DNA of 64,000 bases from Pseudomonas sp. LD120 (GTDB taxonomy: Bacteria; Pseudomonadota; Gammaproteobacteria; Pseudomonadales; Pseudomonadaceae): positions 1,550,001-1,614,000 of the forward strand of contig NZ_WVHL01000005.1 in assembly GCF_009861525.1 (NCBI RefSeq), given 5' to 3'. A program made the position numbers and the translations under genes. A model generated the notes under the pieces. The model did no database searches, was not told the DNA's origin, and saw only the letters and a program-made list of their open reading frames with translations. Below, one piece after another: positions 42,452-51,191 of the stretch; positions within the stretch are counted from its first letter, which is position 1, and every line of letters starts with the position of its first letter.

Positions 42452-43018
42452 ATGAGCATCAAATCGGACAAGTGGATTCGCCGCATGGCGCAAGAGCACG
42501 GCATGATCGAGCCCTTCGTAGAGCGCCAGATGCGTGGCGAAGGCCCGGATCGGCTGATCTCCTTCGGTGTGTCGAGCTACGGCTACGACGTGCGTTGCGC
42601 TGATGAGTTCAAGGTGTTCACCAACATCAATTCGGCCACCGTCGATCCGAAGAACTTCGATGAAAAGAGTTTCGTCGACATCAAGAGCGACGTTTGCATC
42701 ATTCCGCCGAACTCTTTCGCACTGGCCCGCACCGTCGAGTACTTCCGCATTCCGCGTAACGTTCTGACCATTTGTCTGGGCAAGAGCACCTATGCCCGTT
42801 GCGGCATCATCGTCAACGTGACCCCGCTGGAACCCGAGTGGGAAGGCCACGTGACTCTGGAGTTCTCCAACACCACCACCTTGCCGGCGAAGATTTACGC
42901 CAACGAAGGCGTGGCCCAGATGCTGTTTCTGGAGTCGGACGAGGAATGCGAAGTGTCCTACAAGGATCGCGGTGGTAAATATCAGGGCCAGCGCGGCGTG
43001 ACCCTGCCACGTACCTGA
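42452..43018 (+). CDS. dcd: dCTP deaminase
   Basis: 188 residues, the standard length. It begins MSIKSDKWIRRMAQEHGMIEPF; core motifs are ISFGVSSYGYDVR, the GKSTYARCGI nucleotide loop and EPEWEGHVTLEFSNTT with the catalytic Glu. Ends KYQGQRGVTLPRT. It deaminates dCTP to dUTP for dTTP synthesis. No bifunctional dUTPase signature is evident. Confidence 0.97.
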   Translation: MSIKSDKWIRRMAQEHGMIEPFVERQMRGEGPDRLISFGVSSYGYDVRCADEFKVFTNINSATVDPKNFDEKSFVDIKSDVCIIPPNSFALARTVEYFRIPRNVLTICLGKSTYARCGIIVNVTPLEPEWEGHVTLEFSNTTTLPAKIYANEGVAQMLFLESDEECEVSYKDRGGKYQGQRGVTLPRT

Positions 43019-43124
43019 GTTCGTCTGTCTGACGAACAGCGGGAATTCCTGAGCCGACGGGCACTCTATTGAGTGTCCTTCCGGTACGCGCAAGGTGTGC
43101 CGGGCACCGCTCAGGAGCGCCCCC

Positions 43125-43337
43125 ATGAAGATAGATCCGCGAATCAGCGCCACGTTGGCAAGGCTGGAACCCAATCAGGTTGGCGTACTGGCCTGGAGCC
43201 TGTTGGCGCATCCTCCCATCAGCATGGCAGGTGGCATTCCCGGTCAGCCTGACCCTGATTCCCCTCAACCCCTTGAACCCAGCGAACCTGGCGAACCGAC
43301 CCTGCCGGACGAGCCGCCGCCCGCGCCTGTTGCCTGA
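43125..43337 (+). CDS. Small proline-rich hypothetical protein
   Basis: 70 residues, ATG 43125 with AGGAG 8 bp upstream. An N-terminal helix (ISATLARLEPNQVGVLAWSLL) is followed by GGIPGQPDPDSPQPLEPSEP and similar acidic Pro-rich sequence (12 or more Pro in ~35 residues) to the end. No signal peptide or family is evident. It follows dcd in the same orientation. Confidence 0.55.
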   Translation: MKIDPRISATLARLEPNQVGVLAWSLLAHPPISMAGGIPGQPDPDSPQPLEPSEPGEPTLPDEPPPAPVA

Positions 43338-43408
43338 GGTTCGTCAACCCATTGGACGGTGCCGCCCGCTGAGCCATGACCAAGCCAAGCGGGCGGGATG
43401 ATTCGCGT

Positions 43409-44173
43409 CTACTTCAGGTTGCCGCTGAGGAACTGTTGCAGGCGCTCGCTTTTTGGGTTGCCCAGCACCTCTTCCGGAGCCCCTTGTTCTTCCACCAGGC
43501 CCTTGTGCAGAAAAAGCACCTGGCTTGATACGTTGCGCGCAAAACTCATCTCGTGGGTCACCATGAGCATGGTCCGACCTTCTTCTGCCAGGCCTTGAAT
43601 CACTTTGAGCACCTCGCCCACCAGTTCCGGGTCCAGGGCTGAGGTGGGTTCGTCGAACAGCATGACTTCCGGTTCCATGGCCAATGCCCGGGCGATGGCC
43701 ACCCGTTGCTGCTGGCCGCCGGACAAGAACGCCGGGTACTGATCGGCCACCCGGGCTGGCAGTCCGACCTTGTCCAGGTAACGTCGGGCCCGCTCTTCGG
43801 CTTCCTTGGCACTAACGCCCAATACCCGGCGCGGGGCCATGGTGATGTTCTCCAGCACCGTCATGTGGCTCCATAGGTTGAAATGCTGGAACACCATTGC
43901 CAGGCGAGTACGAATCCGCTGCAGCTCGGCAGGATCGGCCACATGCATGCCGTGGCGGTCGCTGACCATGCGGATTGGCTGGCCATCCAGGGTCATGCTG
44001 ACGTCATCGGGGATTTCGAGAAAGTTGATGCAGCGCAGGAACGTGCTTTTACCTGAACCACTGGCGCCGATCAGGCTGATGACGTCGCCGGTCTTGGCCT
44101 TGAGGGACACACCTTTGAGCACTTGATTGTCGCCATAGCATTTGTGCAGGCCTTCAACGGTCAGTTTGTACAT
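43409..44173 (-). CDS. Basic amino acid ABC transporter, ATPase (HisP/AotP type)
   Basis: 254 residues. Walker A GASGSGKST, Q-loop FQHFNLWSHMTV, signature LSGGQQQRVAIARAL, Walker B VMLFDEPTSALD and the H-loop VTHEM. The insert SDRHGMHVADPAELQRIRTR is typical of the histidine/arginine/ornithine subgroup. It is the last gene of the transporter operon and lies 13 bp after the AstE-like gene. Confidence 0.93.
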   Translation of the reverse strand: MYKLTVEGLHKCYGDNQVLKGVSLKAKTGDVISLIGASGSGKSTFLRCINFLEIPDDVSMTLDGQPIRMVSDRHGMHVADPAELQRIRTRLAMVFQHFNLWSHMTVLENITMAPRRVLGVSAKEAEERARRYLDKVGLPARVADQYPAFLSGGQQQRVAIARALAMEPEVMLFDEPTSALDPELVGEVLKVIQGLAEEGRTMLMVTHEMSFARNVSSQVLFLHKGLVEEQGAPEEVLGNPKSERLQQFLSGNLK

Positions 44174-44186
44174 GGGACATGCATCC

Positions 44187-45305
44187 TCAAGGCGAAAGTA
44201 GATAACCGCTGCGATAGGCTTCGCGGCCGGCGATATGGGCGATCACCATGCCGGCGGTGGCCATGCGTCGCAGCGAGCGGGCATACAGGAGCCCGGCGTT
44301 GTTGCAATGGATAGGGGTGACCCGGTCGTGGATCGGGTCGATGATTTCAGCCACCAATTGTCCGGCTTCGAGGTAGTTCCCTGGCTGCACGCAGAACACC
44401 AGCAGCCCGCCCACCGGCGTTGCTACCGGTTCGACCCCCGCCAGCGGCGTGGCCGGGAAGGGTAGTTCAGGCAAGGGCGGCGCCTCTGCGGCGATGGCAC
44501 CGAAACGGGTCAGGTAGTCCAGCATGGCCTGGCAATCGAGGCGTGCCAGACGGTGATTGACGTCGCCCTGGCCTCGCAGCTCGACGGTAGCTGCAAAGCT
44601 GCCCGTGGGAATGCTGAAGTGTTCGCCGAAGCGTTGTTGCAGTTGCCACCACAGCAGGCTGAAGCACTCGTCGAACGACCAGGCTGCAGAATCGGTGGCC
44701 AGCAGGCAGGCTTGGGCGCCGATGTAGCGGGCCAGCGGCTCCACTTGGGGCCATGCTTCGGGCGTGGTGTACAGGTGGGCCACGGCTTCGAAGTCGCAGT
44801 GCAGATCCAGCACCATGTCGGCGTCACAGGCCAGCCGTTGCAGGGTCAGGCGCAAAGACTGCAATTGCGTATCCGGCTGCTGGCGGGTGAGGGCGTCGGC
44901 CAAGTGGCGGCGGACCAGTTCCAGGTTGTGCTGGGCATCGTCGGTCAGCAAGCCATCGATGGCGTTGCCGACTTCGTCGCTGAGGTCGACGAAGCCGCGA
45001 TTGAAGTTCTGAGCACTTTCCAATTGATAGCGGCCCAGGGGCACGTCCATCAGAACCTGTTCAAGGCCCACCGGATTGGCCACCGGCACCAGGACAATTT
45101 GGTAGCGCAAGCGTCCGGCGGCTTCCAGCTCCGCCAGACGTTGCTTGAGGTGCCAGGCCACCAGCATGCCGGGCATTTCATCGGCATGCAGGGAGGATTG
45201 GATGTAAATCTTGCCGGCGGCCTCGGCGGGGCCGAAGTGAAAGCTGTGGACCTGCCGCGCGGTGCCCGGTAACGGGGCGAGCAGGTCGTGAATCTCATGG
45301 CGCAT
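44187..45305 (-). CDS. Succinylglutamate desuccinylase/aspartoacylase family zinc hydrolase
   Basis: 372 residues of the M14-like AstE/AspA family. Zinc ligands are recognisable in SSLHADEMPGM (H40, E43) and in the later DMVLDLHCDFEAVAHLYT (His); the SAQNFNRGFVDL segment carries the N-x-N-R type substrate-binding motif. It lies inside a basic-amino-acid uptake operon, so it probably deacylates an imported N-acyl amino acid (inference). Its C-terminal beta domain (EPVATPVGGLLVFCVQPGNYL) is lipoyl-like. Confidence 0.85.
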   Translation of the reverse strand: MRHEIHDLLAPLPGTARQVHSFHFGPAEAAGKIYIQSSLHADEMPGMLVAWHLKQRLAELEAAGRLRYQIVLVPVANPVGLEQVLMDVPLGRYQLESAQNFNRGFVDLSDEVGNAIDGLLTDDAQHNLELVRRHLADALTRQQPDTQLQSLRLTLQRLACDADMVLDLHCDFEAVAHLYTTPEAWPQVEPLARYIGAQACLLATDSAAWSFDECFSLLWWQLQQRFGEHFSIPTGSFAATVELRGQGDVNHRLARLDCQAMLDYLTRFGAIAAEAPPLPELPFPATPLAGVEPVATPVGGLLVFCVQPGNYLEAGQLVAEIIDPIHDRVTPIHCNNAGLLYARSLRRMATAGMVIAHIAGREAYRSGYLLSP

Positions 45306-45328
45306 GGACGATTTTCCTGCAACAAGTC

Positions 45329-46039
45329 CTAATGGGTTGGCCCGAGGAAAGCCAGCCAGCGGCGTTCAGCGAGGCGGAACAGGCCCACCAGGGTGAACGT
45401 CACGCACAAGTAGATGACGGCGGCGATGCCGAACGACTGAAAGGTCAGGAACGTCGCCGAATTGGCGTCCCGGGCAATTTTCAGGATGTCGGGGACGGTC
45501 GCCGTGAAGGCCACGGTGGTGGAGTGCAGCATCAAGATCACTTCATTGCTGTAATAGGGTAATGAGCGCCGCAGGGCCGAGGGCATGATCACGTAGGCAT
45601 AGAGTTTCCAGCCGCTCAAACCGTACGCCTTGGCTGCTTCCACTTCACCGTGGGCCATGCTGCGGATCGCCCCGGCGAAAATCTCCGTGGTGTAGGCGCA
45701 GGTATTGAGGGCGAAGGTGAGGATGGTGCAGTTCATCGCGTCACGGAAGAACGCGTTCAGCAGCGGTTGCTCACGAACCGCAGCGATGCTGTAGATCCCG
45801 GTGTAGCAGATCAGCAGTTGGATATAGAGCGGGGTGCCGCGGAACAGGTAGGTGTAGAACTGCACCGGCCAGCGGATGTAGCACTTGGGCGATACCCGGG
45901 CGATGGACAGCGGGATCGACACCAGAAAGCCAATGCAGATCGAGGCGCTGAGCAACCACATCGTCATGGCCAGCCCGGTCATGTGGTAGCCGTCGCTGTA
46001 GAGGAAGGGACGCCAGTATTCCTGTAGGAGTTCGATCAT
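45329..46039 (-). CDS. Basic amino acid ABC transporter, permease (HisM type)
   Basis: 236 residues with five predicted helices and the HisM/GlnP inner-membrane EAA loop (RSMAHGEVEAAKAYGLSGWKLYAYVIMPSALRRSLPYYSNE). It overlaps the HisQ-type gene by 4 bp and forms the membrane heterodimer with it. Confidence 0.92.
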   Translation of the reverse strand: MIELLQEYWRPFLYSDGYHMTGLAMTMWLLSASICIGFLVSIPLSIARVSPKCYIRWPVQFYTYLFRGTPLYIQLLICYTGIYSIAAVREQPLLNAFFRDAMNCTILTFALNTCAYTTEIFAGAIRSMAHGEVEAAKAYGLSGWKLYAYVIMPSALRRSLPYYSNEVILMLHSTTVAFTATVPDILKIARDANSATFLTFQSFGIAAVIYLCVTFTLVGLFRLAERRWLAFLGPTH

Positions 46040-46764
46040 CGCACGGCCTCCCGGGCGCCTGCGGCGTAACGCCGTTCCAGCTTGCGCAGGACAAGGTTGG
46101 AAGCGCTGGTGATCAGCAGGTAGATCAGCGCCGCCAGCACCAGGAAGTAGAACAGTTGGTAGGTGCTTTTACCGGCGTCCTGGGCCGCCTTGACCAAGTC
46201 GGCCAGGCCGATGATCGACACCAGTGCCGTGGCCTTGAGCATCACCATCCAGTTGTTGCCGATGCCTGGCAGGGCGAAGCGCATCATCTGTGGGAAGACT
46301 ACGAAGCGAAAGCGTTGGCCGCGTTTGAGGCCGTAGGCGGTGGCAGCTTCGACCTGGCCTCGGGGCACGGCGAGGATCGCGCCCCGGAAGGTTTCGGTGA
46401 AATAGGCGCCATAAATGAAGCCTAGGGTGATCACCCCGGCGCTAAAGGGGTTGATCTCGATGTAGTCCCACTCCATGAAGTCGGTGAAGGAAGTCAGCCA
46501 GGTTTGCAGGCTGTAGAAAATCAGCAGCATCAATACCAGGTCCGGCACCCCGCGGATCAGGGTGGTGTAGAGCTGGGCCGGCACCCGCAGCAGGGCCAGG
46601 CTGGAGAGTTTGGCGCTGGCGCCGAGCAGACCGAGCAAAACGCTGACCAAGAGCGACAACACCGATAACTTGATGGTCATCCAGGTACCTTCCAGCAGCA
46701 GCGGGCCGAAACCCTTCAGGCTGAAAGCGGAAAGTCCTAGGTTTGTTAGAAGTTCTTCAAGCAT
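46036..46764 (-). CDS. Basic amino acid ABC transporter, permease (HisQ type)
   Basis: 242 residues, HisQ type: LLGLLGASAKLSSLALLRVPAQLYTTLIRGVPDLVLMLLIFY and the EAA loop AVPRGQVEAATAYGLKRGQRFRFVVFPQMMRFALPGIGNNWM. It is the partner of the HisM-type permease and follows the binding-protein gene after a terminator-like hairpin. Confidence 0.93.
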   Translation of the reverse strand: MLEELLTNLGLSAFSLKGFGPLLLEGTWMTIKLSVLSLLVSVLLGLLGASAKLSSLALLRVPAQLYTTLIRGVPDLVLMLLIFYSLQTWLTSFTDFMEWDYIEINPFSAGVITLGFIYGAYFTETFRGAILAVPRGQVEAATAYGLKRGQRFRFVVFPQMMRFALPGIGNNWMVMLKATALVSIIGLADLVKAAQDAGKSTYQLFYFLVLAALIYLLITSASNLVLRKLERRYAAGAREAVR

Positions 46765-46785
46765 TGATCAGTGACCTGTGGCGAT

Positions 46786-46813
46786 AAAAAAAGCGCCCAT
46801 CAAGGATGGGCGC
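46786..46813 (-). terminator. Intercistronic terminator/attenuator after the binding-protein gene
   Basis: Minus strand GCGCCCATC-CTT-GATGGGCGC followed by TTTTTTT. Partial termination here would leave the binding protein in excess over permease, a usual feature of such operons. Confidence 0.8.
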
Positions 46814-46820
46814 CGGCAGG

Positions 46821-47603
46821 TTATTTACCGCTGTAGAGGTTCAGCTCACCGAAGTGCTTTTTCTGGATGGTGGCGTAGGTGCCATCATCGTGTAACGCTT
46901 TGATACCTTTATCCAAGAGTGCTTTCAGCGCTTTGTTACCTTTTGAGATACCTATTGCATTCTTGGATGGCAGCAGGGGATCGTCCACTGGCTGGCTGAC
47001 CTCGTAGTCAGCGCCTTGCGGCGATTTGAGGAAGCCCAATTCGGCTTGCAGCATGTCCTGGATCGAAGCATCGAGGCGCCCGGAGGTCAGGTCGGCATAG
47101 ACCTGGTCCTGGTTTTGATAGGCCTGAGTCTTCACGCCCGCCTTGTCCAGCACCGCCTTGGCGTAGGCCTCTTGAATGGTGCCTTGCTCGTAGCCGACGG
47201 TCTTGCCCTTGAGCGAGGCGGTGTCGGCGCTCAGGCCGGAGCCTTTTTTGAACACGAAGGAAGTGGGGCCGGAGAACAGTTCGCTGGAAAAGTCGATGAC
47301 TTTTTCGCGGGCCGGGGTGACGGTCATGGAGGAGATCACACCGTCGAACTTGTTGGCTTTCAGGCCGGGAATCATGCCGTCGAAGTCACTTTCGACCCAT
47401 TTGCACTTGACCTTCAGCTCGGCGCAGATGGCGTTGCCCAGGTCGATGTCGAAGCCCACCAGGCTGCCGTCGGCGGCTTTGGATTCAAATGGGGCGTAGG
47501 ACGGATCGACGCCAAAGCGCAATTCCTTGTATTCCTTGGCCAGAGCGGAGCCGGCGGCCATGCAGAGAGCCAGTGCAGAAAGGGTCAGCAATGCTTTTTT
47601 CAT
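46821..47603 (-). CDS. Basic amino acid ABC transporter, periplasmic binding protein (HisJ/ArgT/AotJ type)
   Basis: 260 residues. Signal peptide MKKALLTLSALALCMAAGSALA, then KEYKELRFGVDPSYAPFESKAADGSLVGFDIDLGNAICAEL (family signature), with a Cys pair (CAELKVKC) forming the disulfide known in this group. Substrate is lysine/arginine/ornithine/histidine by family; the exact preference is unclear. It is the first gene of the operon, with a sigma-54-type promoter upstream. Confidence 0.94.
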   Translation of the reverse strand: MKKALLTLSALALCMAAGSALAKEYKELRFGVDPSYAPFESKAADGSLVGFDIDLGNAICAELKVKCKWVESDFDGMIPGLKANKFDGVISSMTVTPAREKVIDFSSELFSGPTSFVFKKGSGLSADTASLKGKTVGYEQGTIQEAYAKAVLDKAGVKTQAYQNQDQVYADLTSGRLDASIQDMLQAELGFLKSPQGADYEVSQPVDDPLLPSKNAIGISKGNKALKALLDKGIKALHDDGTYATIQKKHFGELNLYSGK

Positions 47604-47682
47604 TATTCAATCCCTAAAAACCAATATGAGCGCTTGTGGCGCATGAGTACTGTTACTGGAACGCATAAGACCTAATGAAAGT

Positions 47683-47698
47683 AGCAATTTCCGAACCA
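47683..47698 (-). promoter_or_regulatory. Sigma-54 (RpoN) promoter of the transporter operon
   Basis: Minus strand TGGTTCGGAAATTGCT matches TGGCACG-N4-TTGCW at all but two positions, with invariant GG and GC exactly 10 bp apart. The start point would be ~70 nt before the binding-protein ATG. It implies nitrogen (NtrC) control. The remaining intergenic sequence to 47936 shows no gene. Confidence 0.7.
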
Positions 47699-47895
47699 CA
47701 CTCCCGAACAAGCGTTTTAAAAGCGCTCGGCAATACGCGCGCAATGCTCTTCGCGCGCTGAAATGGCGCGCGATTCTGATCGCGCATCAATAGCGTGCGT
47801 GCGGCGTGGCAATGCATGAGAAGGCGGTGCAGGGCGGGTGTTGCCTGGCGCGCAGGGCCGCGGCGTGAGGCCCGAGGCTCAGGTTGTGCGGCCGG

Positions 47896-47922
47896 CCCGC
47901 TTGCACAGGGTGCACAAGCGGG
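47896..47922 (-). terminator. Hairpin after quiP, possible terminator or protein-binding dyad
   Basis: CCCGCTTG (47896-47903) / CAAGCGGG (47915-47922) with the 11-nt loop CACAGGGTGCA. No T tract. It lies 14 bp after the quiP stop. Confidence 0.4.
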
Positions 47923-47936
47923 GTTGCGGTGGTGCG

Positions 47937-50378
47937 TTACTTGCCGGGAGTCAGGGTCAGGCGGGTCCGGCCGTAGCTGCGCTCGAAGTTCTGCGGCTGT
48001 ATCGGGAAACTCAGGTATTGGGCCCTGAGCCAGCCATTGATGCCGTTGGCGTAGTTCGGGCTGACCGGATTGCTGGACTGGCCGCTGCTGTTGAGGCCCA
48101 TCAAGGGTTCGCTCAGCGCGAAGTCGACGATAAAGCGCAGGGTGGGCGTGTGGGTGATGGCAAAGTCCTGACCCCAGCGGTATGCGGCGCTGTTGATGGT
48201 GTTGTGGTCGCCACCGGCCTGCAATGGGCCGCGAATCGTCTGGCCGCGGCTGTTGCTCCATTGATAGTTGTGCAGCTTGCCCCATTGCCAGGTCCGACGG
48301 TCAGCTCCCAGTTGTTGCTCGCCGGAACGGACGGCGGCGGCCAGGCTGCGGGCGAGAATCGCCGGTTTGTCTTCTTTCTGCGCGGTGCGCGAGTCGTCCC
48401 AGAATGGGCTGTCTTCCTGTCCGAGCAGATGATCGGCCTGAGCTGAGTAGGCCAGCCCGGCGTTGTTGACCAGGGCTTGCCAAGGAGCGCCGGACTCGGG
48501 GCCCAGTTTGTCGAGGAAGATCTGCTTGGCGCTTTCCTGCAGGAACAGTTCATACAGCGCCGCATCGGCCGAGTTGGCGGAGACCTTGCCATCGAACGCC
48601 AACAAACGGCTGTAGGCCTCGCGGGCCTTGGCGCGGTCGGTATCGGGCAGGGCCTGGATGGCTTTTTTCAGTGGTTGGGCCATGCCCGGCGCCTCGAACA
48701 TGTTCTTCAGCTTGGCGGCGAACAAGGTGTTTTGATCGTATTGCAGGGCGATCAGGCGGCGATTGTCCTGCTTGCCCTGGGACGCCAGTTGAGCGATGCG
48801 CTCAGCGCGCTCGGGGGCCGACCAGGAGTTGGACAATTGCATGCCATAGCCGCGAGAAATCACTCGCTGGTTAGCGGTGGCGATCCAGCCTTGCACTGGG
48901 TCCTGGTCATAAGGGTGGAGCATCGGATCGGCATATCCGTCCCAGTCGTAACGACCCTCCCAGCCGGGAGAAGGCAGCAGGCCCTGGCCTTCGCGGCGGT
49001 TGGGGAAACGGCCGGTGACCTGCCAGCCGATATGGCCGGCATCGGCGAAGACCATGTTCAGGGCGATGGCGCGGATTTCCCGGCTGGCGTCTGAGGCTTG
49101 CTCGACGCTCTGTGCCCGGGACAGATCGAAGAATGCGTCCAGGGTCTTGTCGTTCTTGAGTTCTGGTGTCTGTAGGGCCAAGCCGTAGCCGTTCGCCAGC
49201 GCGGTACTTTGAGACACACCCAAAGCACTGTTGAGCAGTGGTCCGTGTCGGGTTTCGTACACCGCTTCGCGAATCGGCCGCTGGCCTTTGACGAAGTAGG
49301 TTTCGTTACGCACGGTCAGCGGCTGCCACTTGCCGTTGTTCAGGTAATACAGGGCATTGCCCTGGCGTTTGAGTTTCTCCAGAAACAGGTCCTGGTTGTC
49401 GCCCATCACCGAGCTCAGGCTCCAGGCCACCTTGCCATTGAAGCCTTGGAGAATCGCGGGCAGGCCGGCAATTGAAGCACCGGCGGCCTGGTACTTGGGC
49501 GCACGGATCTGTACGTAATGCCAGGCCTCCAGGTGACTGTCGGATGCCAGCAGGCTGCGGCCGCTGCGGCTGTGTTGAGGGGCGATGGCCAGGTTGCTGC
49601 CGCCGCTCGTACCCAGGCTATTGAGGTGCGCCAACTGGTTGGCGGCGCGACTGACTTCGTTCAAACCGGGGATGTTGAGGTTAAGGCCCTTGAGCTTGTC
49701 GGCTTCGGCCAGGGGCAGCGGTTCATCCGGGTAACTCGGGAGCAGCCACGGCAGACGGTCGCTGCCGACCTTCTGCGCGAGCACCAGGGCGTTGATTTCT
49801 TCGAGCAGGTTGGCGGACTGGCCGAAGTCCAGCAGGCAGAAAATCAGTGCTGAATCTTCAGGCTTCCAGTATTCGGGGGTGTAATCGTGGGCCGCGAGGT
49901 CCGGCGGCAGCTTGTCGCGGTAGCGGAACAAGTAGGCATTGACGCCCCGGGCATAGACCTCGAAGAAGCGCTTGATCCGCGGCGAAGAAGCTTTGTACAG
50001 CTGGTCGGCGCTGTGCTTCAGGTTGACCGCGCGCATCAAACGGTCGACGTCCAGCGCCTCGGCGCCGGACATCTCGGCCAGGCGACCCTGGGCCAGTAGA
50101 CGCAGGGTCACCATCTGGCCAATGCGGTCGCTGGCATGCACATAGCCCAGGGTGAACAGCGCATCGTGGAAGCTGTTGCTTTCGATCAGCGGCACACCGA
50201 CCGGGTTGCGCCGCACCGACACATTTTGCGCCAAGCCTTTGAGGGGGTGCACGCCAGAGGTGGGGGGCAAGCTGTTTTGGGCATTCCAGGACTGGCAACC
50301 GGCCAGGCTGAGAGCGCCGGCCACTGCCGCGGCAACGCCGAACCGGGGAAGAAAATGTGAGAGGGCTGGCGAGGCCAT
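47937..50378 (-). CDS. quiP: Penicillin-acylase-family acyl-homoserine lactone acylase (QuiP)
   Basis: 813 residues from ATG 50378, preceded by GCAGGAG. The signal peptide ends in a lipobox-like L-A-G-C28, so the enzyme may be lipid-anchored. The start MASPALSHFLPRF and the SLPPTSGVHPLKGLAQNVSVRRN region match P. aeruginosa QuiP (PA1032) as I recall it. The Ntn-hydrolase Ser is in TSGGSNLAIAP (Ser261), where autocleavage would form the beta chain. The motif is one residue shorter than the S-N-N-W-A-I-A-P of PA1032. It likely cleaves the amide bond of long-chain acyl-homoserine lactones in the periplasm. Confidence 0.88.
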   Translation of the reverse strand: MASPALSHFLPRFGVAAAVAGALSLAGCQSWNAQNSLPPTSGVHPLKGLAQNVSVRRNPVGVPLIESNSFHDALFTLGYVHASDRIGQMVTLRLLAQGRLAEMSGAEALDVDRLMRAVNLKHSADQLYKASSPRIKRFFEVYARGVNAYLFRYRDKLPPDLAAHDYTPEYWKPEDSALIFCLLDFGQSANLLEEINALVLAQKVGSDRLPWLLPSYPDEPLPLAEADKLKGLNLNIPGLNEVSRAANQLAHLNSLGTSGGSNLAIAPQHSRSGRSLLASDSHLEAWHYVQIRAPKYQAAGASIAGLPAILQGFNGKVAWSLSSVMGDNQDLFLEKLKRQGNALYYLNNGKWQPLTVRNETYFVKGQRPIREAVYETRHGPLLNSALGVSQSTALANGYGLALQTPELKNDKTLDAFFDLSRAQSVEQASDASREIRAIALNMVFADAGHIGWQVTGRFPNRREGQGLLPSPGWEGRYDWDGYADPMLHPYDQDPVQGWIATANQRVISRGYGMQLSNSWSAPERAERIAQLASQGKQDNRRLIALQYDQNTLFAAKLKNMFEAPGMAQPLKKAIQALPDTDRAKAREAYSRLLAFDGKVSANSADAALYELFLQESAKQIFLDKLGPESGAPWQALVNNAGLAYSAQADHLLGQEDSPFWDDSRTAQKEDKPAILARSLAAAVRSGEQQLGADRRTWQWGKLHNYQWSNSRGQTIRGPLQAGGDHNTINSAAYRWGQDFAITHTPTLRFIVDFALSEPLMGLNSSGQSSNPVSPNYANGINGWLRAQYLSFPIQPQNFERSYGRTRLTLTPGK

Positions 50379-50596
50379 GGCAAAGCTCCTGCGGGGGGGT
50401 AGCGTCGATAAAGGCGCTACGTTAGTGAGCGGGCGAGTGCCGCGCAAGCAGGCGCCTGGGTATTTGTCGACTGGCCGCGCAAATAGTCGGCGCCCAAAGC
50501 CAATCCTCCCAGTTTCAGGTGCCATGGCTTGCCCGTAGCAGTCGTAAATGCTCAAGTGAGCGACTTCCCACGAGCACTTCTCAAGAGACCCTTCAT

Positions 50597-51145
50597 ATGT
50601 TGATTGCGCCCAATACCGCGCTGATCCTTATTGATCAGCAACAAGGCATCCTGCATCCCCGGCTTGGACCACGGAACAACCCCAAGGCTGAGCAGCGGAT
50701 GCTCGAATTACTGGCCCACTGGCGTCTGCGGGGCTGGCCGGTGATCCATGTGCAGCACTTGTCGCGCTCAAGGGATTCGGTGTTTTGGCCGGGGCAGGCG
50801 GGCGTGGAGTTTCAACCGGACTTTGCGCCGCAGGCAGGCGAATGGCTGGTTCAGAAGCAAGTGCCGGATGCGTTTTGTGGTCATTCACTGAACGCGGACT
50901 TACGCCGCAAGGGGATCGAGCATCTGGTGATTGCGGGCGTGGCCACTAACAACTCGGTGGAGTCGACAGCGCGGACCGCGGGCAATCTGGGGTTCAACGT
51001 GTGGGTGGTGGCGGACGCTTGTTACACCTTCGACAAGCCCGACTTTGCCGGTCGGGCTCGTAGCGCTGAAGAGGTGCATGCCATGTCACTGGCCAACCTG
51101 CATGGCGAATACGCCACGGTGCTGACTCTGGCGCAGTTGCTGTAG
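50597..51145 (+). CDS. Isochorismatase-fold hydrolase lacking the catalytic cysteine
   Basis: 182 residues. Isochorismatase/cysteine hydrolase fold: LILIDQQQGIL (Asp13), Lys87 in LVQKQVPDAF, and the cis-peptide loop GVATNNSVESTAR. The usual T-x-x-C-V-x-x-T-A-R motif has Ser120 (TCG) in place of the nucleophilic Cys, with the rest intact. Either a serine nucleophile, an isochorismatase-type mechanism or loss of activity is possible. Divergent from quiP. Confidence 0.85.
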   Translation: MLIAPNTALILIDQQQGILHPRLGPRNNPKAEQRMLELLAHWRLRGWPVIHVQHLSRSRDSVFWPGQAGVEFQPDFAPQAGEWLVQKQVPDAFCGHSLNADLRRKGIEHLVIAGVATNNSVESTARTAGNLGFNVWVVADACYTFDKPDFAGRARSAEEVHAMSLANLHGEYATVLTLAQLL

Positions 51146-51191
51146 GCGCCTTGCCTGCGTCGCTGCGTTGCCAGGTCGCTTCAGGCTCGGA

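Noticed and set aside
47795..48446. Plus-strand open frames at the quiP 3' end
   Set aside because: They overlap quiP antisense and carry low-complexity Gly/Arg sequence.
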